Shown piece by piece: positions 24,099 through 32,602 of a DNA stretch of 64,000 nt. Position numbers and translations under genes: made by a program. The stretch covers positions 186,001 through 250,000 of the forward strand of contig NZ_JACHJJ010000006.1 of assembly GCF_014203605.1 (NCBI RefSeq), read 5' to 3'. The notes below the pieces were generated by a model. It did not search any database. It saw only the letters and a program-made list of their open reading frames with translations, and was not told the origin of the DNA. Numbering within the stretch: position 1 is the first letter of the stretch; the number at the start of each line of letters is the position of its first letter. Origin of the DNA: Thiemannella venezuelensis. Its GTDB lineage: Bacteria > Actinomycetota > Actinomycetes > Streptosporangiales > Streptosporangiaceae.

Positions 24099-25580
24099 GT
24101 GGACAAGCCCGCCGCGATGTTCGACCGCGACTACGAGTGGTCGGCGCTCTCCCGCTTCGCCACCGATCCGCAGCCCGGGGCGACCCTGGGCGTGGTCTCC
24201 GGCCGCCGCCGGCAGGGCAAGACCTTCCTGCTGGATGCCGTGTGCACGGCGGCGGGAGGGTTCTACTTCGGCGCGACCGAGGCCGCCGACCCCGAGTCGC
24301 TGCGGCGGATCAGCACCGCGCTCACCGCCTACGGTTCGCCGCCCACGCCGTACCACTTCGCCGACTGGTTCGAGGTGGTGGACGCGCTGCTCGCCCTGGG
24401 GCGCGACCGTCCGGTGCCGGTGGTCATCGACGAGTTCCCCTATCTGGCCAAGGCCAACCCCGAGCTGCCCTCGATCATCCAGCAGGCCTTCCGCCCACTG
24501 CGCGCGGAGCGCTCGGAGTCGCGCACGCGGCTGCTGCTGTGCGGGTCCGCGCTCTCCTCCATGGGCAAGCTGCTCGCGGGGAACGCCCCCCTCCGTGGCC
24601 GGGCCGGTCTCGAACTGGTCGTCCGCACGCTGGACCACCGGCTCGCCGCACGTTTCTGGGGGCTCTCCGATCCGCATCTGGCGCTGCGGGTGAACGCGAT
24701 CGTCGGCGGCACGCCCGCCTACCGCAAGGAGTTCGCCCGGGGAGACAGCCCGAGCGGGCCGGAGGACTTCGACGACTGGGTCGTCCGCACCGTGCTGAGC
24801 CCCGAGACCCCGCTGTTCCGCGAGGCGAGATATCTGCTGGCGGAGGAGCCGGACCTGCGGGACCCCACCCTGTACCACTCGGTGCTCGCGGCGGTGGCCG
24901 AGGGCAACGCCACCCGCAGCGGCATGGCCGGCTACCTGGAGCGGAAGGCCGCGGACATCGCGCACCCGATCAACGTCCTGGAGGACGCGGGACTGCTCCA
25001 CCGCGACGCGGACGTCTTGCGGGACAACCGCCCCGCCTACCGGATCGCCGAGCCGCTGGTCGGCTTCTACCACGCCATCATGCGGCCGGTCTGGGACCAG
25101 CTGGAGCGCCCCGGCGCGGCCGGACGGGTCTGGCAGGCCAGCCGCCGTCGCTTCGTGAGCAACATCCTCGGGCCGCACTTCGAGCAGGTCTGCCGGGACT
25201 GGGCATCGCACCACGCCGACCCCGACCTCCTGGGCGGGCTTCCCGCCAAGGTCGGGCACGGTGTCGTCAACGACGCGGCCCGCCGTACCGGCCACGAGGT
25301 GGACGTCGCGGTGGCCGGCATCGGCGATGGGCTGAAGGCGCCCCTGCTGGTGATCGGTGAGGCCAAATGGAACGACGTCATGGGGATGGGGCATCTGGAC
25401 CGCCTGCGGCATATCCGCTCCCTCATCGCCCAGGGGGGGCGGTACGACACGGCCTCGACCCGGCTCGCCTGCTTCAGCGGCGCCGGGTTCACGGACGAGC
25501 TGCGGGCTCTCGCCGCCGGGAGCGATCCCGATGTGCTGCTCGTGGACCTGGCCGAGCTCTACGGGGATCTCGGCGCCTGA
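24099..25580 (+). CDS. DUF234-type archaeal-like ATPase with C-terminal nuclease-like domain
   Basis: A protein of about 493 residues. The P-loop is GRRRQGKT and the Walker B-like VVIDEFPYL follows. A winged-helix middle region (ATRSGMAGYLERKAADIAHP) precedes a C-terminal DUF234 domain in which GHEVDVAV and VIGEAKWND resemble the PD-(D/E)xK nuclease core. In bacteria this family is scattered, often in mobile or defence contexts; no function is established. The GTG at 24099 has GAGGTGA upstream; an alternative GTG at 24072 lacks a ribosome site. It lies directly after tRNA-Lys, a common integration point, but no integrase is present. Confidence 0.82.
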   Translation: MDKPAAMFDRDYEWSALSRFATDPQPGATLGVVSGRRRQGKTFLLDAVCTAAGGFYFGATEAADPESLRRISTALTAYGSPPTPYHFADWFEVVDALLALGRDRPVPVVIDEFPYLAKANPELPSIIQQAFRPLRAERSESRTRLLLCGSALSSMGKLLAGNAPLRGRAGLELVVRTLDHRLAARFWGLSDPHLALRVNAIVGGTPAYRKEFARGDSPSGPEDFDDWVVRTVLSPETPLFREARYLLAEEPDLRDPTLYHSVLAAVAEGNATRSGMAGYLERKAADIAHPINVLEDAGLLHRDADVLRDNRPAYRIAEPLVGFYHAIMRPVWDQLERPGAAGRVWQASRRRFVSNILGPHFEQVCRDWASHHADPDLLGGLPAKVGHGVVNDAARRTGHEVDVAVAGIGDGLKAPLLVIGEAKWNDVMGMGHLDRLRHIRSLIAQGGRYDTASTRLACFSGAGFTDELRALAAGSDPDVLLVDLAELYGDLGA

Positions 25581-25738
25581 GGCCCGGGAGGGGCCGGTCT
25601 TCTCCGGAAGGGATGCCGGAACTCTGGAAATGTCAGTGGCGTTCGACATGATGGAGTTGTGAGCAGGGCATAAACGATCAGACGGGGCACCACCGGGGTC
25701 CTGAGGGGCCCGGAGAACCCCGGGGAGAGAGGCATGCG

Positions 25739-25990
25739 ATGCCGATCACGATGAGCGTTCCCGAGTTGGCACAGGTTCTCTTCGCCTCCGCGCTGCAGGC
25801 ATCCGACGACCCCTCACCGGACCAGGTCCGCACGGCCGTCGAGGAACGGCTGCGGGCCTGCCACGAGGATCTCGCCGACTGCGTGGCCTGTGTCGCCCAG
25901 GAGGCCGGCGACCACCCCGAGACCTACGCGGCCCGGATGCGCTGGGCGCTGAGCGTGGCCGGCCGGGTCGGTTCCCCCGCCGCGGCCTGA
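25739..25990 (+). CDS. Small Cys-containing conserved protein
   Basis: An 83-residue protein. The conserved parts are VPELAQVLFASALQ, the CHEDLADCVACV segment with three cysteines, and EAGDHPETYAARMRWAL. Similar small proteins are common in filamentous actinomycetes; their role is unknown to me. ATG at 25739 follows GAGAGG. It stands alone, followed by a terminator. Confidence 0.8.
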   Translation: MPITMSVPELAQVLFASALQASDDPSPDQVRTAVEERLRACHEDLADCVACVAQEAGDHPETYAARMRWALSVAGRVGSPAAA

Positions 25991-26033
25991 CCGCGACGAC
26001 CTCCGGCCCGGCGGCCGGCTGAAGGACCACCGG

Positions 26034-26071
26034 GAGCGGACGGGTCCGCGGAGACGCGGACCCGTCCGCTC
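26034..26071. terminator. Hairpin terminator between 25739 and the membrane-protein operon
   Basis: A 17-base perfect stem (GAGCGGACGGGTCCGCG with 26055-26071), loop GAGA, then CTTTC. It lies between convergent genes. Confidence 0.8.
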
Positions 26072-26181
26072 CTTTCGTCGTTGATCCGCGATGCCTGTCT
26101 GCTTACCGGCGGACGATGGAGCGGGGTGCATTCCGCGCCGGGCGCCGTTCCGCCGGGCGCCCCCGCTCCCGGCCGGTTCCC

Positions 26182-27612
26182 TCAGCCGGGCTCCGCCTGC
26201 CGGAAGGCCCTGACGACCGCCCCGGCGAGCGGGGTGACGCCGGTGACGGCCTCCCGCAGCGGCAGCAGGACGGACCTCGGGGAGTCGACCCCCCTGCCCT
26301 CGGGCCGTTCCGAGCCGGCGTAGACGATCTCGATCACGGTGGAGCCGGACAGGACGAGAACGCCGGCGGCCCCCGCGTACAGGTCCGGCGTCCGGTGCCG
26401 CCGGTACTGGGAGTAGGCCCGCTCGCCCAGCCCGCGCAGCTCGGCGACCGATCCGTAGGAGACCCCGGGGTAGGCGGGGTCCCTGCCCTCCCGCTGCAGC
26501 CGTACGGCCCGTGCGTACCGCTCGGCGTAGTGCAGGCGGGCCGCCTCGTGGTCCGGGCCTCCGGCCCGGTCGGCGAAGGAGGTGAAGCTCACCGAGACGG
26601 CGCGCAGGCTCAGCCCTCCCGGGCTGCGGATGTCCGGGTTCTCCCACCAGCAGGTGACGGTCGTCCGGTCCTGCTCCCGCGTGCGGCCCGCTCCGGTCTT
26701 CGGGCGGGGGACCAGCCTGGTGACGGCGGGTGCCAGCGCGGTGCAGGCCGGGGGGACGGCGATCGGGACGGGCGTGGGTGTGGGCGTGGCGGTGGGCGCG
26801 GGCGTGGGGGACCGCTCCGGGACGGCGGTCGGGCGCGCGTACGGCCGGCCCTCCCGCCACGCCGCGGCCGACTCCGTCGCCTGCCGGAGCAGGAGCCCGG
26901 CCTCCCGCAGCGCGTCCTTCTCGAGGCCGGGCTCCGCGGGCGCTCCCCGGAGGTAGCGGTCGTACTTCACCGCGACGGTGACGTCCCCGACCCGGCTGAA
27001 CCCCTCTGCGGAGGTGATGCCGCCGCTCTCGGCCAGGGGCCGGGAGAACCGGACGTGGGCGCCGTCGCCGACTCCGGTGAGCTGCACCGGCCGGGAGTGG
27101 CGGTATCCCTCGGGCGGGGCCGTCGCGAAGCGCCGGCCGTTCTGGAGGTCGAAGCCGTAGCCGCCCTGGGCGGCGGCGACGGCGCTCCTGTCCTGGTCGC
27201 CCTTGTGCCGGACGACCGTGATCGTGATCTTGTTGTGCACGGGGCGGCCGCCGGAGGAGGTGAAGTCCCCGCTCCAGCGGCAGCTCCAGGTGGTCCTGCC
27301 GGAGTCGTCGCTGCTGTCCCGCTCGACTTCCGGCTCCAGGATGAGGCGGCCGGTCTCGGCTCCGCCGATCATGGCGCAGACGTCGGGGGCCCCCGGCGGG
27401 GTCAGGGCGGCGGGAGAGGCGGAGGCGTCCCCGGAGGCGCCTGCCGAGGCGCTCCCGGAGAAGGGGGCCGGGCCGGGGCGGGTCGCCAGGTGGACGGCGA
27501 CGCCGCCGGTGACGGCGAGCGCGGCGGCGCCCGCCACGACCGGCGCGATCCAGCGCCGCCGCGGCCCGGCGGGGGGCGGGGCGGGATACGGGGGGGACGG
27601 CGGGGAGGCCAC
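26182..27612 (-). CDS. Membrane-anchored two-repeat protein, paralogue 2
   Basis: A 476-residue protein with a short cytoplasmic Pro-rich tail, one transmembrane helix (IAPVVAGAAALAVTGGVAVH) and an extracytoplasmic part. The latter has two related DUF3558-like halves, each with a cysteine pair (CAMIGG...WSCRW; CTALAP...VTCWW), joined by a Pro/Thr linker. It is clearly paralogous to the upstream gene. GTG at 27612 begins two bases after that gene's stop, so translation is coupled. Last gene of the kinase operon; it may be a surface partner or substrate of the kinases. Confidence 0.75.
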   Translation of the reverse strand: MASPPSPPYPAPPPAGPRRRWIAPVVAGAAALAVTGGVAVHLATRPGPAPFSGSASAGASGDASASPAALTPPGAPDVCAMIGGAETGRLILEPEVERDSSDDSGRTTWSCRWSGDFTSSGGRPVHNKITITVVRHKGDQDRSAVAAAQGGYGFDLQNGRRFATAPPEGYRHSRPVQLTGVGDGAHVRFSRPLAESGGITSAEGFSRVGDVTVAVKYDRYLRGAPAEPGLEKDALREAGLLLRQATESAAAWREGRPYARPTAVPERSPTPAPTATPTPTPVPIAVPPACTALAPAVTRLVPRPKTGAGRTREQDRTTVTCWWENPDIRSPGGLSLRAVSVSFTSFADRAGGPDHEAARLHYAERYARAVRLQREGRDPAYPGVSYGSVAELRGLGERAYSQYRRHRTPDLYAGAAGVLVLSGSTVIEIVYAGSERPEGRGVDSPRSVLLPLREAVTGVTPLAGAVVRAFRQAEPG

Positions 27613-27614
27613 CG

Positions 27615-29069
27615 CTACTCGATCCCCGTGCGCTCGAAGGCCTCGACGACGGCCTCGGTGACGGGCAGGAGCCCGGCGACGGCCTGCTTCTGCGGCATGA
27701 GGACGGACTTGGGGGAGTTGATCGGTGTTCCCTCGGGCCGTTCGGAGCCGCCGTGGGTCACCTCGATCACGGTCGGGCCGGTGAGTACGGCGCTGTCGGC
27801 GATGCCCGCGTGCGCGCTCGGCGTTCGGTTCTTCCGGTACTGGTAGTGGGCGCGCTCCCCCCAGCCCTTGGGCTCGGTCACCTTGTAGTAGAAGAGCCCC
27901 TGGAACCCGCTGCCCTCCCACTCCTTGGCCTTGGCGCGCAGGTCGATGTAGTACTGCTTGGCCGCCCCGGTGTCCGGCGCCCCGGCCCGGTTGGTGAAGG
28001 TGGTGAAGCTGACGAAGACCGTGCGCATCCCGAGCCCCTTCGCCACGGGGATCTCCCGGTTGTTCCACCGGCAGGTGACGATCGTCCTGCCGCCGTCCTG
28101 CGTCCGCTCGGACTTCGTCGCCGCGCCGGGGACCAGCGGGGTGGCGACCGGCGCCACCGCGGCGCAGGTGGCGGGCAGGGCGATCGGCACCGGCGTGGGC
28201 GTCGGGGTGGGGCCGGTCGGCGTCGGGGCGGGTGTCGAGCGCGCGTACGGGCGGCCCTCCCGCCACGCCGCGACCGACTGCGAGACCTGCCCGAGCAGGA
28301 GGGTGACCTCCCGCAGCGCGTTCTCCTCGGTGACCGCCTTCTTCCCGGTGGAGGTGAAGAGGGGCAGGTCCTTGCGCTGCTGGCTGGCCTGGTACTTCAC
28401 GGTGACGGTGACGTCCCCGATCCGGCTGAAGCCCTCGCCGAAGGCGTTCGGGGTGGTCCCCTTGTACCAGGTGTACTGGGCGTGCGCCTCGTCGCCGACG
28501 CCGGGAAGCGTCCGCACCGGGGAGTAGTAGGCCTCCTTGTTGGGGTGGTGCTCCAGGTACTGGTGGTACTCCAGGTCGTGGCCGTAGCTCGTCCGGGAGA
28601 CGGTGTCGGCGGTGTCGTTCTTCCGCGCCTGGTGCTGGGTGATCTTGACGGTGATCTCGCGCTGCCGGCTGTACTCCCCGAAGGAGTGGTTGAGGTTCTG
28701 CCAGGTGCAGCTCCAGCTGATGGAGCCGAGATCCGAGTCCCGCTTGTCCTGGACGGACTCGACCGCCTTCCCCCGGGGGACGAGGCGGTCGGTCTCCAGC
28801 GCGTCGACCGTGGCGCAGGCGTCGATCGGCCCGGCGGGGGTGCGCGCCGCGGGAGTGGTGGAGGGGGCTGCGGCGGGGGCCGGGGAGTCCTGCGGGCCGC
28901 CGGACCGGGTCACCAGGTAGGCGACGCCGCCGCCGGCGACGGCGACGGCGAGGGCGGCCGCGCCCGCCACGGCCGGGACCAGCAGCCGCCTCCGCCGCGG
29001 AGCGGGGGACGGCACGGTGGCCGTCCACCGGACCTGGGCGGTGGGGGGCTCAGGACTGTCGTGGCTCAT
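27615..29069 (-). CDS. Membrane-anchored two-repeat protein, paralogue 1
   Basis: A 484-residue protein of the same design as its downstream neighbour: cytoplasmic tail ending PAPRRRRLL, one helix (AVAGAAALAVAVAGGGVAY), a Thr/Ala/Pro linker, then two DUF3558-like repeats (CATVDALETDRL...WSCTW; CAAVAPVATPL...VTCRW). Shared blocks such as AAWREGRPYAR and FSRIGDVTVTVKY prove a tandem duplication. ATG at 29069 has GGAGGCTCC upstream. It follows the kinase genes by 84 bases. Confidence 0.78.
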   Translation of the reverse strand: MSHDSPEPPTAQVRWTATVPSPAPRRRRLLVPAVAGAAALAVAVAGGGVAYLVTRSGGPQDSPAPAAAPSTTPAARTPAGPIDACATVDALETDRLVPRGKAVESVQDKRDSDLGSISWSCTWQNLNHSFGEYSRQREITVKITQHQARKNDTADTVSRTSYGHDLEYHQYLEHHPNKEAYYSPVRTLPGVGDEAHAQYTWYKGTTPNAFGEGFSRIGDVTVTVKYQASQQRKDLPLFTSTGKKAVTEENALREVTLLLGQVSQSVAAWREGRPYARSTPAPTPTGPTPTPTPVPIALPATCAAVAPVATPLVPGAATKSERTQDGGRTIVTCRWNNREIPVAKGLGMRTVFVSFTTFTNRAGAPDTGAAKQYYIDLRAKAKEWEGSGFQGLFYYKVTEPKGWGERAHYQYRKNRTPSAHAGIADSAVLTGPTVIEVTHGGSERPEGTPINSPKSVLMPQKQAVAGLLPVTEAVVEAFERTGIE

Positions 29070-29153
29070 GGAGCCTCCTACGGGGGAGTCGGGGGAGCGG
29101 GCCCGTGGCTCGCGGGATCTCCTGTACTACGAGTCGGATGAACGGGCGATGGT

Positions 29154-30785
29154 TCACTCTTCCGGGGATCCGGACGCCCCCGCGGAGGGTCCCGCCTTCC
29201 CTCCGGGCGGCGCGCCCGCGCCGAGCCGCGCCGCCACCGCCTCGGCCGCGCGCCGTACGGCCCGCTGGTCGGCGGGGGTGACCCCGCCGTCCTCCGCGCG
29301 CACCCACTCGACCGTGGCGATCAGGTTGCCGACGCGGAGCCAGGTGGTGCAGACGGTCCGGGAGATGTTCGCGCCCACCCTGAAGTAGTCCTGGGTGAAC
29401 GCCTCGTCGCCGACGCCGGGGACGGCGCGGACGGGAGACCACGTCTGGCGGCCGAACAGCTCGTCGCTCCCGGTGGCGGAGGCGGCCTCCTGCCTCCTGC
29501 GCTCGAACAGCAGCCGGGCGGCGTCGGTCGCGCCCGTGTCCGCCTGGGCGGGTACGGCCTGCGCCTGCACGGTGATCCAGCGGTAGCGGCGCCCGGCCGG
29601 CTCCTTCCACGTGCACTCGTCGACCTTGGTCATCCTGGGGTCGGTGACCTGGCCGATCAGCTCGCGGGCCTGCTCGACGGAGAGCAGGCCGCAGGCCTCC
29701 GGCGCGGTGGCGAACCGCCCGTCGTCCAGCGCGGGCGCGGCGGGCGCGGCCGTACGCCAGGCGAGCACCGCCCCGGCGGCCGCGGCGGCCAGCAAGGCCG
29801 CCGCCGCGACCCACACGAGCCCGCGGCGCCGCCCGGGGCGCCGGGGCTGCGGGCCGTACCCGCGGACGGCCACGGTGGGGGTCCCGTCCATGCCGGGGCG
29901 TGCGGCGGCCCAGGCGCCGTGGGGGACGGCCATGCCGGGCATCGTGCCCGTGCCGGGGGCGCGCCCGGCGCGGGCGACGCCGTGCAGGGCCCGCCGGATC
30001 TCCGCGGGAGCCGGGCGCCCGTCCGGGTCCTTGGCCAGCAGGGCGAGCAGGAGCCCGCCGAGCTCGGGGCCGGCGCGTTCCGGGGCGGGCGGCTCGCGCG
30101 TCAGCACCGCGGCGGCGACGGCGGCGGGGTGGTCGCGCTGGAAGGGGGCGCGGCCCTCGGCGGCCGCGTACAGCGTCGCCCCCAGCGCCCACAGGTCGGA
30201 CTCCGGACCGGCGGGCTCCTCCCGGAGCCGCTCCGGGGCCGTGTACCCGGCGGAGCCGGCGCGGCTCGCCAGGCTCAGCTCGCCGGTCATCGGGACCGCG
30301 ATGCCGAAGTCGGCGAGCATCGCGGCGCCGTCCTCGTCGAGCAGGACGTTGCCGGGTTTGACGTCGCGGTGCAGCATGCCGTGGGCGTGCGCGGCCTCCA
30401 GCGCGTCCAGGATCCGCAGGCCGATCTCGGCGACCACGGGAGGCGGGAGGGGCCCCTCCCGGTCGATCACCCGGTCCAGCGAGCTCCCGCCGACCAGGTC
30501 CATCACGATCCACGGCCGGCCGCCGTCGGTGACCACGTCGTGGACCATGACGATGGCCGGGTGGTTGACCCGGGCGGCGGCCCTGGCCTCCCGGATCGCG
30601 CGTTCGGCGAACCCGCCGCCGCCGCGCATCTCCTTGACCGCGACGTCGCGGCGGAGCATCTCGTCGCGGGCGCGCCAGACCGTGCCCGCCCCGCCCTCGC
30701 CGAGCCGTTCCAGCAGCCGGTATCTGCCCGCCAGCGTCCGGCCGGTGCCGCCCGTTGTGCGCTCGGTCATCTCCGGTCCCGTCAT
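29154..30785 (-). CDS. Ser/Thr protein kinase with extracytoplasmic domain (second)
   Basis: A 543-residue PknB-type kinase. The N-terminal kinase domain has GEGGAGTV, VAVKEM, HRDVKPGNVLLDE, DFGIA and TAPERL, so it should be active. A Pro/Gly-rich segment leads to one helix near residues 330-350 (LVWVAAAALLAAAAAGAVLAW). The outside domain, about 165 residues, resembles DUF3558 (ACGLLSVEQARELIG...CTWKEP). No PASTA repeats. The start ATG at 30785 overlaps the first kinase's stop (ATGA). Confidence 0.88.
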   Translation of the reverse strand: MTGPEMTERTTGGTGRTLAGRYRLLERLGEGGAGTVWRARDEMLRRDVAVKEMRGGGGFAERAIREARAAARVNHPAIVMVHDVVTDGGRPWIVMDLVGGSSLDRVIDREGPLPPPVVAEIGLRILDALEAAHAHGMLHRDVKPGNVLLDEDGAAMLADFGIAVPMTGELSLASRAGSAGYTAPERLREEPAGPESDLWALGATLYAAAEGRAPFQRDHPAAVAAAVLTREPPAPERAGPELGGLLLALLAKDPDGRPAPAEIRRALHGVARAGRAPGTGTMPGMAVPHGAWAAARPGMDGTPTVAVRGYGPQPRRPGRRRGLVWVAAAALLAAAAAGAVLAWRTAAPAAPALDDGRFATAPEACGLLSVEQARELIGQVTDPRMTKVDECTWKEPAGRRYRWITVQAQAVPAQADTGATDAARLLFERRRQEAASATGSDELFGRQTWSPVRAVPGVGDEAFTQDYFRVGANISRTVCTTWLRVGNLIATVEWVRAEDGGVTPADQRAVRRAAEAVAARLGAGAPPGGKAGPSAGASGSPEE

Positions 30786-32353
30786 TTCCCGTTCTGCAGG
30801 GCCGTCCGGGCCCAGCGTGCGGCCTTGAGCGCGCCGTCCCTGATGTCGGCGTCGGTGGGTCTGCCGGAGAGCGTGGAGTACCGGGCCTCGACGACCAGGT
30901 TGAGGACCCGGAAGTGCACGGCGCCGGTGTGCGTCCGGCCGAGCTCGGAGGTCAGGTCGTGGGCGAAGGCGCCCTCGCCCAGCTCCGGCACCGCCCGCCG
31001 GGGTGTCGTGGCGGCGTTCAGGCGGCCGGCTCCGATCTCCTTCCACTCCCAGGTGATCTGCTGGGTCTGCTCGTACGACCGCTCCCGGGCGGCGAGGAAC
31101 TCCCGCGCCGCCTGCGGGCTCATCGCCCACGGCTGCGCGGCGTCGTCACCGGCGTGCGGGACCAGGGCGACCCCGCTGCCGCGGACGGTCCAGGCGCAGC
31201 CCCCCTGGTACGGCGTGCCGGCCGGAGGCCGGGGGACCCGCGTGATCTCGCGGATCTGCGCGGGGGTGAGCAGCGAGCAGAAGTCCACGGGCCCGGTGAA
31301 CTCCGTCCGCTCTCCTCCTCCGCCGAGCAGCACCACCGCGGCGGTGGCCCCCGCCGCCGCGACGAGGCAGGCCGCGGCCACGGCGATCCAGAGCCGGGAC
31401 CTGCCCCGCGCGGCCGGGCCGGGGGCCGGAGGCACGCCCGGGACCGGGGCCGGGGTCGGACCGGGAGGCGTTCCGGGGACGGGGAACGCCGGCGCGTGGG
31501 GAGGCGGGGGCGGGGCCTGCACACCGGGGGTCTCCGGGACGAGGCCCTCGGCGACCTGGGTGAGCAGCCACCGGGCCGAGCCCGCGTCCGGGCGCGCCGC
31601 CGGGTCCCTGGTCATCATCGCCATCAGGACCGGGGTGAGCGGGCCCGCCAGCCGGGGCGGCCTGACCCGTCCGGACAGCGCCGCGCTCAGCCTCGCCACG
31701 GCCTCGCCCTCGTAGGCGGCGACGCCCTCGACCCCGTAGTAGAGCGTGGCGCCGAGCGACCACAGGTCCGAGGCCGGTCCGCCCTGCTCGCCGTCGAGGC
31801 GCTCCGGGGCGATGAAGCCGGGCGAGCCGATGAGCATCCCGGTCTGGGTCAGGGTCTCCGTGCCCGCGAGCGTGGCGATGCCGAAGTCGGTCAGCACGGC
31901 GCGGCCGGAGTCGGTCAGGAAGACGTTGCCCGGCTTGACGTCCCGGTGCTGGATGCCGCGGGCGTGCGCCGCCGCGAGCCCGTCGAGGAGCTGCGCGCCG
32001 AGCGAGGCGACCTGGCGCGGGGGCAGCGGCCCCCGCTCCTCGACGAGGTCGGCGAGGCTCCGGCCGCGCAGCAGCTCCATGACGATCCACGGCTTGCCGT
32101 CGTGCACCGCCACGTCGTGCAGGGCGACGACGGCGGGGTGGCGGAGCTGCGCGGTGGCCTGCGCCTCCCGCACGGCTCGGGCGATCAGGTCGGCGCGGCG
32201 GGCCTCGTCCACACCGGGAGGCATGGTCAGCTCCTTGACCGCCACCTCGCGGTCGAGCATCTCGTCCCTCGCGAGCCAGACGGTCCCCATCCCGCCGCTG
32301 CCGAGCCGCCGCAGCAGCCGGTAGCGCGTCGCGAAGTCCTCCTTATCTGGCAT
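30782..32353 (-). CDS. Ser/Thr protein kinase with extracytoplasmic domain (first)
   Basis: A 523-residue kinase with the full catalytic set: GSGGMGTV, VAVKEL (K40), HRDVKPGNVFL, DFGIATL and APERLDGE. A long Pro-rich stretch (residues about 285-325) precedes one helix (LWIAVAAACLVAAAGATAAV). The outside domain again looks DUF3558-like (FCSLLTPAQIREITR...CAWTV). First gene of a four-gene operon with a second kinase and two membrane proteins. A -10-like TATTCT lies six bases before the ATG on the minus strand, so the mRNA is probably leaderless. Likely an envelope-sensing kinase; the signal is unknown. Confidence 0.88.
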   Translation of the reverse strand: MPDKEDFATRYRLLRRLGSGGMGTVWLARDEMLDREVAVKELTMPPGVDEARRADLIARAVREAQATAQLRHPAVVALHDVAVHDGKPWIVMELLRGRSLADLVEERGPLPPRQVASLGAQLLDGLAAAHARGIQHRDVKPGNVFLTDSGRAVLTDFGIATLAGTETLTQTGMLIGSPGFIAPERLDGEQGGPASDLWSLGATLYYGVEGVAAYEGEAVARLSAALSGRVRPPRLAGPLTPVLMAMMTRDPAARPDAGSARWLLTQVAEGLVPETPGVQAPPPPPHAPAFPVPGTPPGPTPAPVPGVPPAPGPAARGRSRLWIAVAAACLVAAAGATAAVVLLGGGGERTEFTGPVDFCSLLTPAQIREITRVPRPPAGTPYQGGCAWTVRGSGVALVPHAGDDAAQPWAMSPQAAREFLAARERSYEQTQQITWEWKEIGAGRLNAATTPRRAVPELGEGAFAHDLTSELGRTHTGAVHFRVLNLVVEARYSTLSGRPTDADIRDGALKAARWARTALQNGK

Positions 32354-32602
32354 AGCGGGAGAATAGCGGACTTGCTGATCACACCCATCGATTCGCCGTA
32401 TGCAACGCCTTACACGAGAAATATGGGACGTTCCAATGGCCCGCCGTACCGGAATGTTGGTCGGCACACCAGGGGCGGGCGGGGAAGGCCCAAAACCGCC
32501 GCTGGCCACATGTGGTCAGCGGGATCCACAGCGTTGACAGTATTCCGGGCACCGCGCAGATTTCGGACATTCCTGTGTTTCGGGGGATGTGCGGAGGTTG
32601 CG
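32354..32602. promoter_or_regulatory. Divergent promoter region with a 20-bp palindrome
   Basis: On the minus strand TATTCT (32365-32360) serves the kinase operon. On the plus strand TTGACA (32534-32539) and CAGATT (32557-32562), 17 bases apart, may serve the carboxypeptidase gene. Upstream is GCTGGCCACATGTGGTCAGC (32501-32520), a palindrome with one mismatched pair, a candidate regulator site. The rest of the 249-base gap shows nothing else. Confidence 0.5.
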
